64,000 bases of DNA, from the NCBI GenBank assembly GCA_964623055.1, contig CAZURK010000023.1, positions 1 to 64,000 of the forward strand, in the 5' to 3' direction. This document shows positions 17,354 to 25,242 of this stretch, one piece after another. How positions within the stretch are numbered: position 1 is the stretch's first letter; each line of letters starts with the position of its first letter. Below the pieces are notes generated by a model. The model was not told the DNA's origin. It saw only the letters and a list, made by a program, of their open reading frames with translations, and did not search any database. The DNA comes from JADHUC01 sp964623055. Its GTDB lineage: Bacteria > Planctomycetota > Planctomycetia > Pirellulales > Pirellulaceae. The position numbers were made by a program, and so were the translations under genes.

Positions 17354-17610
17354 GGTGAATACGCACAATCACAGTGGAAAGACAACGTTTGGTGCGCATG
17401 GCTATAAGAATCTCAGGAGGTCGTTCTAGTAGCCCGGTTTACCGGGCTCTTCCGCGAAGCGGTACTAGGCCCGGCATTCAGAGAGAGCCCAGCTTTTTGT
17501 GGAAGGAGGTGGCATAGCGAGTTTGATTAGCCTCCTGGCAATCGGGGGATTTGTGCAGAATACGTTGTTACAAAACGAATCTGCTGCCCCAACGCAAGGA
17601 GGCGCTCACG
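17354..17610. other. Repeat-rich gap before the IS remnant
   Basis: No gene. It contains the second copy of the 18-bp palindrome AGCCCGGTTTACCGGGCT (17431-17448), followed by a CCGCGAAGCGG mini-hairpin. The GGGGATTTGTGCAG string near 17543 may be the left terminal repeat of the adjacent IS remnant, but I see no matching right end. Confidence 0.45.
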
Positions 17611-18038
17611 ATGGTAGGTCGCAGGATGCGGCTGTGCAAGGCTTGGAGTGTTCGTTTCGCGGAACCGCCATGCGATGAGGAGCATCCTCGATGGCGCGAA
17701 CTGGATGAGGAGTTGCCGGAGGATCACTTGGCACGTCAAGTGGTAGCGGCGATGAAACAGCTTGACCTGTCACCTTTGTATGACTTGTATTCGGGCCGTG
17801 GCTCCCCGCCAACGCGGCCAGATTTGATGCTCAGGATCGTGTTGATTGAAATAACGAGCTGAAGAACGGCTGGGCGAGTTGCACGCGGGCTACGTGACAG
17901 CCAGCAATCTCGCACTTTACAGTCAGGCCCGCGTCACCCTCTATGGCCCCTGGCAAGAGAATGACTACAGCCGAAAGAAGAAGTCGAAGAAGGCCTCGAC
18001 GAAGATCGGCAAGAAGCAGTTCGTTTGGCTGCTCGCTT
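17611..18038 (+). pseudogene. Degenerate IS1182-like transposase
   Basis: The frame from ATG 17611 encodes EELPEDHLARQVVAAMKQLD LSPLYDLYSGRGSPPTRPDL MLRIVLIEI and then stops at 17860-17862. This is the N-terminal region of IS1182-type DDE transposases. In the +1 frame from ~17864 to ~18030 comes ELHAGYVTASNLALYSQARV TLYGPWQENDYSRKKKSKKA and IGKKQFVW, which matches a segment normally ~200 residues further on. So the element has an internal deletion, a frameshift and no catalytic core or C-terminus; its right side is cut at the end of rpoN. It cannot be mobile. Confidence 0.75.
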
Positions 18039-19535
18039 CTACTTGGCTTCCTTGCTCCAATCTCGCCGTTGGCGTGAGCTGGGGATTCCCATCTTCTGGC
18101 GATACTTGGTGATGGTGCGCCGAGCCACCTTGAGCCCTCGCTTCCGTAGCTCCTTGACCAGTTCGTCGTCGCTGAATGGGGCCGTCTTGTCTTCGTTGTC
18201 GACGACCTCTTGCAGCTTCAGCCGAATCTTGTCCCACGCCACGTCTTCGCCGCCTTCGTTGCGCGTTCCGCCGACGAAGAACCTTCGCAACGGGAGGATG
18301 CCGCGCGGTGTCTGGACCCATTTGTCGTCCACCGCCCGGCTGACCGTCGTCACGTGCACGCCGACCTGATCGGCGATCTGCTGCATCTTCAACGGCTCGA
18401 TGAACTCGGGACCGTCGTCCAGAAAACGCCGTTGGTAATCGACGATAGCCTGAGCCACTTTGGTCAACGTGCTGCGTCGTTGCTGGATCGAGTCAATTAG
18501 CCACTGGGCCGCATTCAGCTTTCGTTTGATGAACTCCTTTTCCTCGACAGTCGCCGTGCCGTTGGCGAGGCGTCTTCGGTAGTACGGGCTGATGCGCAAG
18601 CTCGGTGTTCGACTGTCATCCACCTGCACGTAATACCGACCGTCCTCACCTTTCTCGACGACCACATCGGGCGTGACCGCAGCGACGTGCGATTCGGCAA
18701 ACCGCGACGCCGGCTTGGGATTCAGTTTACGCAGTTCCTCCCACGTGTCCTGGATCAAGTCGATCGAGTAGCCGGTTTTTCTCTTGATGGCCGGCAGTCG
18801 GTTGTCGCGAAGGTCTTCCAGGTGTCCCGAAATCAGCGTCTTCAGTTCGTCGTAGTAGGGCATGTCGGGCGTAAGCTGAAGAAGCAGGCATTCGCGCAAG
18901 TCACGCGCGGCGATACCCGATGGGTCCAGCGACTGGACAAGCTCCAGCGCCCGTTGTGCCAGCATCAACTGCTCGCGGTCGGCGTGGGGTGGCAGCAAAT
19001 CTTCCAGGCTCGTGCGAAGATAACCACCGTCCTTGGCATCCAAGCTGGAGACGATCCGTTCGGCCATTCGCCGCAGGCCCGGATCCAAGTCCATCTCGCC
19101 CAACTGATGTAGCAGATGATCGTGAAGCGATTCGGGACGATCGGCAATGTTGGCCATCGCGTCGTGTTTGCGATCGGCCTCTTCCGCCATCCGGTTCGCC
19201 GATGGCCGAGGCGTCTCGTCGAAGTAGTCCGGCACCTCGCGGTCCATCTCGATCAGACGTTCAAAATCGTCGGCGTTGTCCTGCTGTTCGTCGACGACCA
19301 GTTCTTTCTCGTTTTCGGTCGGAGCGTCCGGGTGCTCGACTTCCAGCGGCTGCTCGTCCGGCGAATCGGGCTCCTGCTCCTGGATCTCCAGCAGCGGATT
19401 CTCGTTCATCTCTTGCTCGATCTTCTCCTGCAGGGCCATCACCGGCAACTGCAAAATCTCCATGGACTGGATCATTCGCGGCGCCAGTTTCTGGACCTGG
19501 ACCTGTCGAGCTTCGAGACCGAGTGAAAGTCGCAT
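18039..19535 (-). CDS. rpoN: RNA polymerase sigma-54 factor
   Basis: 498 aa, normal size. Region I is at the N-terminus, rich in Q and L (LAPRMIQSMEILQLPVMALQEKIEQEMNENPLLE). An acidic region II (EEHPDAPTENEKELVVDEQQ-like) separates it from the core-binding domain (LLHQLGEMDLD, LQSLDPSGIAARDLRECLLL). The HTH follows (MQQIADQVGVHVTTVSRAVD), then the RpoN box at residues 470-479, VARRTITKYR, near the end. It directs transcription from -24/-12 promoters with enhancer-binding proteins. It lies downstream of recR (about 70 bp) and 4 kb from the amt-glnK-glnD nitrogen genes that sigma-54 often controls. Confidence 0.97.
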   Translation of the reverse strand: MRLSLGLEARQVQVQKLAPRMIQSMEILQLPVMALQEKIEQEMNENPLLEIQEQEPDSPDEQPLEVEHPDAPTENEKELVVDEQQDNADDFERLIEMDREVPDYFDETPRPSANRMAEEADRKHDAMANIADRPESLHDHLLHQLGEMDLDPGLRRMAERIVSSLDAKDGGYLRTSLEDLLPPHADREQLMLAQRALELVQSLDPSGIAARDLRECLLLQLTPDMPYYDELKTLISGHLEDLRDNRLPAIKRKTGYSIDLIQDTWEELRKLNPKPASRFAESHVAAVTPDVVVEKGEDGRYYVQVDDSRTPSLRISPYYRRRLANGTATVEEKEFIKRKLNAAQWLIDSIQQRRSTLTKVAQAIVDYQRRFLDDGPEFIEPLKMQQIADQVGVHVTTVSRAVDDKWVQTPRGILPLRRFFVGGTRNEGGEDVAWDKIRLKLQEVVDNEDKTAPFSDDELVKELRKRGLKVARRTITKYRQKMGIPSSRQRRDWSKEAK

Positions 19536-19607
19536 CTTCCGACCTCTTGGGAATACCCTGCTACGTCTCCCCTAATGTAGCTCTTCTTTTGGGGTTCGTC
19601 GAACCAT

Positions 19608-20207
19608 CTAGAACTTCTGGCGGCCGGTCATTGCATCGGCAAGGACCTCTTTGTTCGTGAATTCCAAAATACTGCCAGCCGTCACGCCGCGCGCCAACCG
19701 AGTAACCTGGATGGGATACTCGGCCAGCAAATTGGATACGTGCAGTGCGGTGCCGTCGCCCTCGACCGTGGGATTCGTGGCCATGATCACTTCGTCAAAT
19801 CCGCCTTTGCGCACACGTTCGACCAGCGCTTCGATCGTCAACTGATCCGGCCCGATGCCCTCCAGCGGCGCGATTCGTCCCAACAGCACGTGGTACAGCC
19901 CCTGGTAAACGGCCGACTGCTCGAGGGACATCAGGTCCCGTGGCTGTTCGACCACGCACAGTAGGGTTTGGTCGCGTTTTGGATCGTTGCATATCGGGCA
20001 GACGCTCTCCTCGGAGAGGTTGAAGCATTTGTCGCAATAGCGCACGTTTTCGCGAACGTTCCGAATTGCATCGGCCAGGGCCATCGCCTCGGACTTGTGT
20101 ACGCGCAAAACGTGGTACGCCAAACGCTCCGCTGATTTCTTGCCAATCCCCGGGAGCTTGGCGAATTCCTCGATCACCTTCGCAACTGACTCCGCCAATT
20201 GCGCCAT
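19608..20207 (-). CDS. recR: Recombination protein RecR
   Basis: 199 aa, full length. N-terminal HhH (LAKLPGIGKKSAERLAYHVL), zinc finger CDKCFNLSEESVCPICND with four Cys, then the Toprim domain (LLCVVEQPRDLMSLEQSAVY, GFDEVIMATNPTVEGDGTAL) and the C-terminal Walker-B-like TRLARGVTAGSILEF. RecR with RecF/RecO loads RecA at gaps. It follows ybaB by 4 bp in the conserved dnaX-ybaB-recR order. Confidence 0.98.
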   Translation of the reverse strand: MAQLAESVAKVIEEFAKLPGIGKKSAERLAYHVLRVHKSEAMALADAIRNVRENVRYCDKCFNLSEESVCPICNDPKRDQTLLCVVEQPRDLMSLEQSAVYQGLYHVLLGRIAPLEGIGPDQLTIEALVERVRKGGFDEVIMATNPTVEGDGTALHVSNLLAEYPIQVTRLARGVTAGSILEFTNKEVLADAMTGRQKF

Positions 20208-20211
20208 CGTG

Positions 20212-20580
20212 CTATCCTTCGTCGCTGTCGCCGCCGCCGGTGATTTGCGATATGGCCTCGTCCAACCCCGGCAAGTTCAAGCCTTCGGTCATCGACCGCA
20301 TAGCTTCCGCGTGAAGCTGCTTCGCTTTGGCCACCGCTTGGTTTACCGCGCCCGGTAGCAAGTCTTCAATCATCTCGCGGTCACCTCGTTCGACGAGCGA
20401 CGGATCGATTTTGACGCGTAGGACTTCGCCTAATCCGTTAACCTCCACCTCGACCATCCCGGCACCGGTGCTGGCCGTGGCGCGTTCGTTCTTCAGTCTC
20501 TCGTTCAGTTCCTGTAACTTGCCGCCCATCTGTTGCGCCTGCCGCATCAGTGAAGCGATATTGCCAAGTCCTTTGAACAT
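20212..20580 (-). CDS. ybaB: YbaB/EbfC nucleoid-associated protein
   Basis: 122 aa from ATG 20580; an upstream in-frame extension is non-homologous and overlaps the intergenic leader. MFKGLGNIASLMRQAQQMGG KLQELNERL is the family's N-terminal helix, and VEVEVNGLGEVLRVKIDPSL followed by AVNQAVAKAKQLHAEAM is the DNA-binding dimer core. It is a DNA-binding dimer that coats the nucleoid. Operon: 92 bp after dnaX, 4 bp before recR. Confidence 0.96.
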   Translation of the reverse strand: MFKGLGNIASLMRQAQQMGGKLQELNERLKNERATASTGAGMVEVEVNGLGEVLRVKIDPSLVERGDREMIEDLLPGAVNQAVAKAKQLHAEAMRSMTEGLNLPGLDEAISQITGGGDSDEG

Positions 20581-20672
20581 ATGATCCGTTCCATTTCCTG
20601 GTCCGTGGTTCGTAGTACCAGCTTCAGCCGATTCTTGTCGGAGCCTTCCGCCTAAAGGCGGGACTACAAACC

Positions 20673-22421
20673 CTACTCGTTTCGTTTCTCGTCCACTCCG
20701 GTCACCTCGGCGCCGAACAGCTTGACGACATCCTTGACCAGAGGGTGTTGTTCCACTTCTCGCATCTTCTGCCAACGGGCCTGAGCGACCTGACGCCGGT
20801 CTGTCCGCTGGGGCGCATCCTCGCGAGGCGCCGTGAAACTGACCCGGATTACCTGCCCCGCCAAGCGAGAGAGGGCCTCGTCGATCTTTCGTTTCACGTC
20901 CTGTCGCTCACACCACTCTTTGTTATACGCACCTGTGAGGTTGACGACCAGCGAATTTGGCGCAGAAATTGCTATAGACTCGAACTTCCCCCCCATGTCA
21001 GCTGTGACACCGCCAATCTCGGCAAGAGCCTGTTGCCAGATTCGCTCGGCTGATTGGGCAGTGAGTTCCAGCGGCGTAGCCGCCGTCGAAGCAGGCGGCG
21101 TGGCGGTCTGTGGGGGGGGCTGCTGACTAGGAGCCTTACCTGCTAGTTCCGTTTTTTTTTGCGCAGGCCTTCCCGAACCGCCAGGAATCTGAGCACCCCT
21201 AGTCGACGTCCCCATCGTAGAGTGATCCGCACCTCCGCCCTGCCTGAGTTGCGCAATGATCTGCGGAAGATCGTCCAAGTCATCAAGACTGCAGATGCGG
21301 ACCAGCGCAATCTCCACCAGCGTGCGCACATGGGGGCTCTGACGCATGCGAGCCACTGCCTGATCGAGGATTTGGATGACGGCTAGAATCGTCTCGAGGC
21401 CCAGCTTCGTCCCCGCCTCTTTCAACCCGTCTTGGTCCGCCGAGGCCGTATGCAGCATCAGATCCGCGGGGCAGCCCACAACCGCCGCCATCATGTCTCG
21501 AAAGTAGCCAACGAGTTGCTCGGCCAGTTGGCCAACGTCCACCCCATCGCTCACGGCCGCATCCAACTCGGCAAGGGCGTTTGACGCATCACGGGCGACT
21601 AGCCGTTCGGTGATCGACGCCATTCTGCCGCCTTGGGCCGTACCGAGCATGGCGTGGACGTCGTCCTCGCTGATCTTCTCTCCGCAGAAAGACAGCAACT
21701 GCTCCAGCAGCGATTGGCTGTCGCGCATCGAGCCCGCGGCCCGCCGCGCCAACAGCCCCAGCGCCGCATCCTCGGCGTCGATCCCTTCCGAATCGACGAT
21801 GAATCGCAGACGATCGACGATTGCATCCGTGCCCACGGGGGCAAAGTCGAACCGCTGGCAGCGGGACAACACGGTGACGGGGATCCTCTCGGGATCGGTA
21901 GTGCAGAAGATGAATTTGACGTGCTCGGGCGGTTCTTCCAACGTCTTCAACAGTGCGTTGAACGCAGGAACGGTCAGCATATGCACTTCGTCGATAATGT
22001 AGACCTTGGAACGCGACCGGCTGGGCCGGACGTTTACGTTCGAGCGCAGTTGCCGGATCTCGTCAATCCCGCGGTTGCTGGCTCCGTCGATCTCCAAGAC
22101 GTCGACATCGTCGCCCGAAGCGATGCTCTCGCATTGATCGCACTGTCCGCAGGGAGTGGAAGTTGGCCCATCCACGCAGTTCAGACACTTGGCCAGTATG
22201 CGAGCCGTAGACGTCTTGCCCACGCCGCGAGCGCCGGAGAATAGATAGGCGTGCCCCACTCGCTTTGTGGCGATCGCGTTGCGCAGAGCCTGTGAGACCT
22301 GCCGTTGGCCAACAAGTTCCTCGAACGTCTGCGGCCGATACCGCCGGGCAACGACAATGTACGCGGCGCCTCGATCAGCGTCGCTTGAACTGCCATCGTT
22401 GCTGGACGGATCTGCGGTCAT
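20673..22421 (-). CDS. dnaX: DNA polymerase III subunit tau/gamma
   Basis: 582 aa from ATG 22421 (MTADPSSNDG); an upstream GTG-type start would add 19 residues without family support. AAA+ clamp-loader motor: ARRYRPQTFEELVGQRQVSQ, Walker A FSGARGVGKTSTARILAK, zinc module with four Cys (CLNCVDGPTSTPCGQCDQC), DEVHML Walker B, TVLSRCQRFDF sensor/SRC motif. Domain III runs to about residue 390. A Pro/Gln/Ala-rich linker follows, then the C-terminal tau domain that binds polymerase and helicase. An A9 run in the linker (codons 421-424) sets up slippage that would yield a gamma form of about 428 aa. It is transcribed with ybaB and recR, downstream of the SRP RNA. Confidence 0.97.
   Translation of the reverse strand: MTADPSSNDGSSSDADRGAAYIVVARRYRPQTFEELVGQRQVSQALRNAIATKRVGHAYLFSGARGVGKTSTARILAKCLNCVDGPTSTPCGQCDQCESIASGDDVDVLEIDGASNRGIDEIRQLRSNVNVRPSRSRSKVYIIDEVHMLTVPAFNALLKTLEEPPEHVKFIFCTTDPERIPVTVLSRCQRFDFAPVGTDAIVDRLRFIVDSEGIDAEDAALGLLARRAAGSMRDSQSLLEQLLSFCGEKISEDDVHAMLGTAQGGRMASITERLVARDASNALAELDAAVSDGVDVGQLAEQLVGYFRDMMAAVVGCPADLMLHTASADQDGLKEAGTKLGLETILAVIQILDQAVARMRQSPHVRTLVEIALVRICSLDDLDDLPQIIAQLRQGGGADHSTMGTSTRGAQIPGGSGRPAQKKTELAGKAPSQQPPPQTATPPASTAATPLELTAQSAERIWQQALAEIGGVTADMGGKFESIAISAPNSLVVNLTGAYNKEWCERQDVKRKIDEALSRLAGQVIRVSFTAPREDAPQRTDRRQVAQARWQKMREVEQHPLVKDVVKLFGAEVTGVDEKRNE
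21136..21160 (-). promoter_or_regulatory. A9 slippage site for gamma-subunit production in dnaX
   Basis: On the dnaX strand GCGC is followed by nine A residues (21160-21152) then CGGAACTAG. In the zero frame it reads A-Q-K-K-T-E-L. A -1 shift reaches TAA at 21138-21136 after five codons. A +1 shift reaches TAG at 21145-21143 almost at once. Thermus dnaX uses an A9 run for transcriptional slippage and E. coli uses A6G for ribosomal frameshifting, so this run very probably makes the short gamma form. The predicted length, about 428 aa, is close to E. coli gamma (431 aa). Confidence 0.7.
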
Positions 22422-22450
22422 TGGGACACGGAAAGCCGAGAGGCGGCTGG

Positions 22451-22490
22451 AAAAAGAGACTGCCCCGACCCACGCCAATAAGGATCGGGG
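22451..22490 (-). terminator. Candidate terminator downstream of the SRP RNA gene
   Basis: Read on the minus strand, CCCCGATCC and GGTCGGGG form a GC-rich stem with a ~11-base loop, and UUUUU follows seven bases later. It lies between the SRP RNA 3' end and the dnaX start, so it could end the small RNA transcript or attenuate read-through into dnaX. Confidence 0.5.
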
Positions 22491-22529
22491 CCTGGAGGCA
22501 AGTCAGCCGCATCCCCTTTTCGCAGCGAT

Positions 22530-22661
22530 GACGTAACAAACGTCCCCCGAAGAGCGCCCCCCGCACAAGAGTACCCCGCTTATGGCTGCTCCTGTTACGG
22601 CCTGACCAAGTTCACGGATCCCCCTCGCAAGGGGCGCACTTCGACAGACGCGAGTTACGTC
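22530..22661 (-). ncRNA. ffs: Signal recognition particle RNA (4.5S-like, bacterial small type)
   Basis: The minus strand holds the universal SRP apical motif CGTGAACTTGGTCAGGCC, GTAACAGGAGCAGCCATAAG, which forms helix 8 with the GGAGCAGC internal loop that binds Ffh. Flanking arms pair: GAAGuGCGCCCC (22642-22631) with GGGGCGCuCUUC (22560-22549). A second outer helix pairs GACGTAAC (22661-22654) with GTTACGTC (22537-22530). The core is about 94 nt, about 132 nt with the outer helix. No Alu domain, as in most Gram-negative types. It lies 5' of dnaX, an arrangement seen in several bacteria. Exact ends are inferred from pairing. Confidence 0.88.
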
Positions 22662-22673
22662 CATTCAGCGTAA

Positions 22674-22702
22674 TTTTTACGCGACGCGACGCTGCGCGTC
22701 AA
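22674..22702 (-). promoter_or_regulatory. Sigma-70 promoter for the SRP RNA
   Basis: TTGACG (22702-22697), a 17-bp spacer, then TAAAAA (22679-22674) on the minus strand, about 12-15 bp upstream of the outer SRP helix. Spacing is ideal and the -35 box is five of six. This makes an independent small-RNA promoter between infC and ffs likely. Confidence 0.6.
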
Positions 22703-22733
22703 AGGGGTGAACCGAAGTCGCGGCGAGCTAGAG

Positions 22734-23234
22734 CTACCTGGGAGCGATCGTACAGATCATCCGGCGAGCGTGCTGTCTCGGCGGAGACTCGACCTTGCCG
22801 ACCTCCAGCAACTCCTCCACCACTTCGTCCATTACGCGACGGCCTTCCTCGATGTGAGCCATTTCCCGCCCGCGGAAAATGACAGTGACCTGCACTTTGT
22901 CCTTGTGTTGCAGGAATTTCTTGGCTCGCTTGACCTTGAAGTCGATGTCATGCTCGCCGGTCTTCGGGCGAAGACGAATCTCTTTCGTCTTCACGTGGTG
23001 AGCGCTCTGCCCAGTCCGCTTCTTCTTCTCGTACTTGTACTTGCCGAAGTCCATGATTCGGCAAACAGGAGGTTTCTCGTTTGGGGCGACTTCCACCAGA
23101 TCGAGCCCAGCCTCTCGCGACCGGCTCAAGGCGTCGTCGGTGGGCATGATTCCGAGCTGTTCACCGCTTTCAGAGATGACCCGCACTGGAGAGACGCGGA
23201 TCTGCTCGTTGACCCTGTTTTGGATGCGGTCGAT
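22734..23234 (-). CDS. infC: Translation initiation factor IF-3 with non-canonical ATC start
   Basis: 166 aa. A GTG at 23186 would remove the conserved IF3 N-terminus. Reading upstream in frame gives IDRIQNRVNEQIRVSPVRVI, the family's RVNEQIR signature, before an in-frame TGA. Between that stop and the signature there is no ATG, GTG or TTG, so initiation must be non-canonical. ATC at 23234-23232, preceded by AAAGGG at suitable spacing, is the best candidate. Rare AUU/AUC/AUA starts are known for infC and allow IF3 to repress its own translation. The rest shows EAGLDLVEVAPNEKPPVCRI MDFGKYKYE and EIRLRPKTGEHDIDFKVKRA, both diagnostic. rpmI/rplT do not follow. Confidence 0.93.
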   Translation of the reverse strand: MDRIQNRVNEQIRVSPVRVISESGEQLGIMPTDDALSRSREAGLDLVEVAPNEKPPVCRIMDFGKYKYEKKKRTGQSAHHVKTKEIRLRPKTGEHDIDFKVKRAKKFLQHKDKVQVTVIFRGREMAHIEEGRRVMDEVVEELLEVGKVESPPRQHARRMICTIAPR

Positions 23235-23611
23235 CGTTTTTGCCCTTTCAACTGAAGGAGTGACGCGTCACCACATCGGCACCCAGCCGACGAAGGCTCG
23301 AAAGCGTCAGAATTGGGAAAAATCGCATTCTTCAACTCAAGAGTATCGGACAGTCTGTAGGCAATAGTCAACCAGTATTTGCCACTTTTTGAGGAAGTCG
23401 TAGGGATGTTTTCGACTTCGGTCCTTTACCGGAATCGCCGTCCCGTGTAGTCTGATAGCTTCTGGAACTGATGGCCTTGCGCCAGGCAAACGCCAGCCAC
23501 CGGCTGGCGAGCAGGGCTTCAGTGCGGACGCGGAGCAGGATGGTTGGAATGCCATCAGGCGGCTGCTTCCCTGCGCGAAATGTGATTTCGTCATAGGGCG
23601 GGTAGTGTTTG
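23235..23611. other. Intergenic region with a possible decayed gene on the minus strand
   Basis: 377 bp between infC and amt. Two overlapping minus-strand frames contain protein-like text: HYPPYDEITFRAGKQPPDGI with TILLRVRTEALLASRWLAFA (about 23610-23480), then in another frame RLHGTAIPVKDRSRKHPYDF LKKWQ (about 23455-23380). This may be the frameshifted tail of a mobile-element or other gene, but I cannot identify it and there is no start. No sigma-54 site with clear GG-N10-GC spacing was found upstream of amt. Confidence 0.3.
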
Positions 23612-25102
23612 ATGTGCAAGTACAACCATTCGATGTGCGTCTTTCTTGCCTCACTTCTATTACTTTTCTCTACCACGGGCGTTCAAGCTCAGGATTCCCA
23701 ATCCGACAGCAGCGGCAATTCGGATCTCGGCGCCGCCATCGAGTTGCTGGAAACGAAGGCCAACGAGGCGGATGCCAAAGCCGACGAGGCCGCTTTGGCC
23801 GGCCACAACGCCTGGATGCTCACCTGCTGTGCACTTGTGCTTTTCATGACGGCCCCTGGGCTGGCCATGTTCTACAGCGGCTTGGTGCGCAAGAAGAACG
23901 TGTTGGGCGTCATGATGCAGTGCGTCTTCCTGATGGGCCTGATGTCCGTTATCTGGGCCCTCTGGGGCTATTCGCTTTCGTTCGGCGGCGATGGCAAGGA
24001 CAACGCTTGGATCGGGAATGGCGAGTACCTGTTCATGAACAACGTGGCGCGCACTTGGGACGCACAAGCCGGCGAACCGAACACGCCGATGTTCAACGAG
24101 GACGAGAACTTCCGAATCCCAATGTTGACCCACATGCTTTTTCAGGGCATGTTCTTCATCATCACCCCCGCGCTGATTTGCGGTGCTTTTGCCGAACGCA
24201 TGAAGTTCAGCACCATGGTCGTCTTCATGGTCGTGTGGGGCACGCTCGTCTATTGCCCGCTGTGCCATTGGGTCTGGGATGGAGGCATTCTGGGCTTCGT
24301 AGCAACGGGTGCCGATGGGCCGGGGATCGCGGGTGGCGCCCTCGACTTCGCCGGCGGCACGGTTGTGCACATCAGTTCGGGGATTTCCGCGCTGATCGTC
24401 GCTTTGTTGATCGGCAAGCGACTGGGCTACGGCCGGGACCCCATGCCGCCGCACAATCTAACCTACACGGCGATGGGCGCCGCGATGTTATGGGTCGGGT
24501 GGTTCGGTTTCAACGCCGGTAGCGAACTGGCATCCGACGATCTAACGTCCAGCGCCTTCGCTGTGACGCACTTGTCGGCGGCGGCCGGCGCTGTGGCGTG
24601 GGCGGCAATGGAGTGGATCACGCGCGGCAAACCGAGTATTTTGGGCACTTGTTCGGGCGCTGTCGCCGGTCTGGTATGCATCACACCGGCGGCTGGATTT
24701 GTGAACCCCATGCCGGCTCTGCTGTTTGGAGTTGCCGCAGGCATCGTGTGCTTCTTGGCCTGCACAACGATTAAGGCTAAATTCGGTTATGATGATTCAT
24801 TAGACGCATTTGGTGTTCACGGTGTCGGAGGTACGCTGGGCGCCGTCCTTACGGGAGTTTTCGCCACGCGGGCTTGCTGGGACATCGACAACGGCAACCC
24901 GCTGGGGCTGATCGAAGGTAGCACGAGGGTCCTGCTTGGCCAGATCGTGGCGGTCTTGGTCACATACGTCTTTGCCGCCTCGGTGACCTTCGTCTTGTTG
25001 AAGATTCTGGACGCGACGATGGGTTTACGTGTGTCGCAGGAAGAGGAGACTCAAGGGTTGGATCTGAGCCAACACGGCGAAGAGGGATATATCCACGTCT
25101 GA
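23612..25102 (+). CDS. amtB: Ammonium transporter (Amt/MEP/Rh family)
   Basis: 496 aa from ATG 23612 (ATG 23633 also possible). A signal peptide and a ~40-residue polar segment precede eleven membrane helices. Family marks: MTAPGLAMFYSGLVRKKNVL, FQGMFFIITPALICGAFAER, WGTLVYCPLCHWVWDGGILG with the conserved pore His region, DFAGGTVVHISSGISALIVA, NLTYTAMGAAMLWVGWFGFN and DDSLDAFGVHGVGGTLGAVL with the second pore His. It conducts ammonium/ammonia and is blocked by GlnK. The gene is followed after 140 bp by glnK and then glnD, a full nitrogen-sensing set. The C-terminus ends EGYIHV after the conserved ETQGLDLSQHGEEGY motif, as in Amt proteins regulated by GlnK. Confidence 0.96.
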   Translation: MCKYNHSMCVFLASLLLLFSTTGVQAQDSQSDSSGNSDLGAAIELLETKANEADAKADEAALAGHNAWMLTCCALVLFMTAPGLAMFYSGLVRKKNVLGVMMQCVFLMGLMSVIWALWGYSLSFGGDGKDNAWIGNGEYLFMNNVARTWDAQAGEPNTPMFNEDENFRIPMLTHMLFQGMFFIITPALICGAFAERMKFSTMVVFMVVWGTLVYCPLCHWVWDGGILGFVATGADGPGIAGGALDFAGGTVVHISSGISALIVALLIGKRLGYGRDPMPPHNLTYTAMGAAMLWVGWFGFNAGSELASDDLTSSAFAVTHLSAAAGAVAWAAMEWITRGKPSILGTCSGAVAGLVCITPAAGFVNPMPALLFGVAAGIVCFLACTTIKAKFGYDDSLDAFGVHGVGGTLGAVLTGVFATRACWDIDNGNPLGLIEGSTRVLLGQIVAVLVTYVFAASVTFVLLKILDATMGLRVSQEEETQGLDLSQHGEEGYIHV

Positions 25103-25158
25103 TGCCAAAAAGGACGGCAAATCGAGTAATGCATGCCGCTCCGTGTCGAAAGTGACTC

Positions 25159-25192
25159 GTTCAACAGCAAGCCGGAGGCGTGCGGTTAAACG
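25159..25192. repeat. Partial copy of the GTTTAAC...GTTAAAC palindromic repeat
   Basis: GTTCAACAGCAAGCCGGAGG followed by CGTGCGGTTAAACG. It is related to the arms of the complete elements at 49609-49676 and 58241-58302 but shortened. It lies in the gap between amtB and glnK, where it could influence the relative expression of the two genes. Confidence 0.6.
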
Positions 25193-25242
25193 ACCGGGTG
25201 TGCCATTCGTCACTGGTAGCGGCGTTACCAGAGGAGAAAACG

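Noticed and set aside
23500..23610. Sigma-54 promoter upstream of amtB
   Set aside because: Several GG and GC pairs occur, but none with the required 10-bp spacing and flanking consensus.
23660..24454. 264-codon minus-strand frame inside amtB
   Set aside because: Shadow of a clear ammonium transporter.
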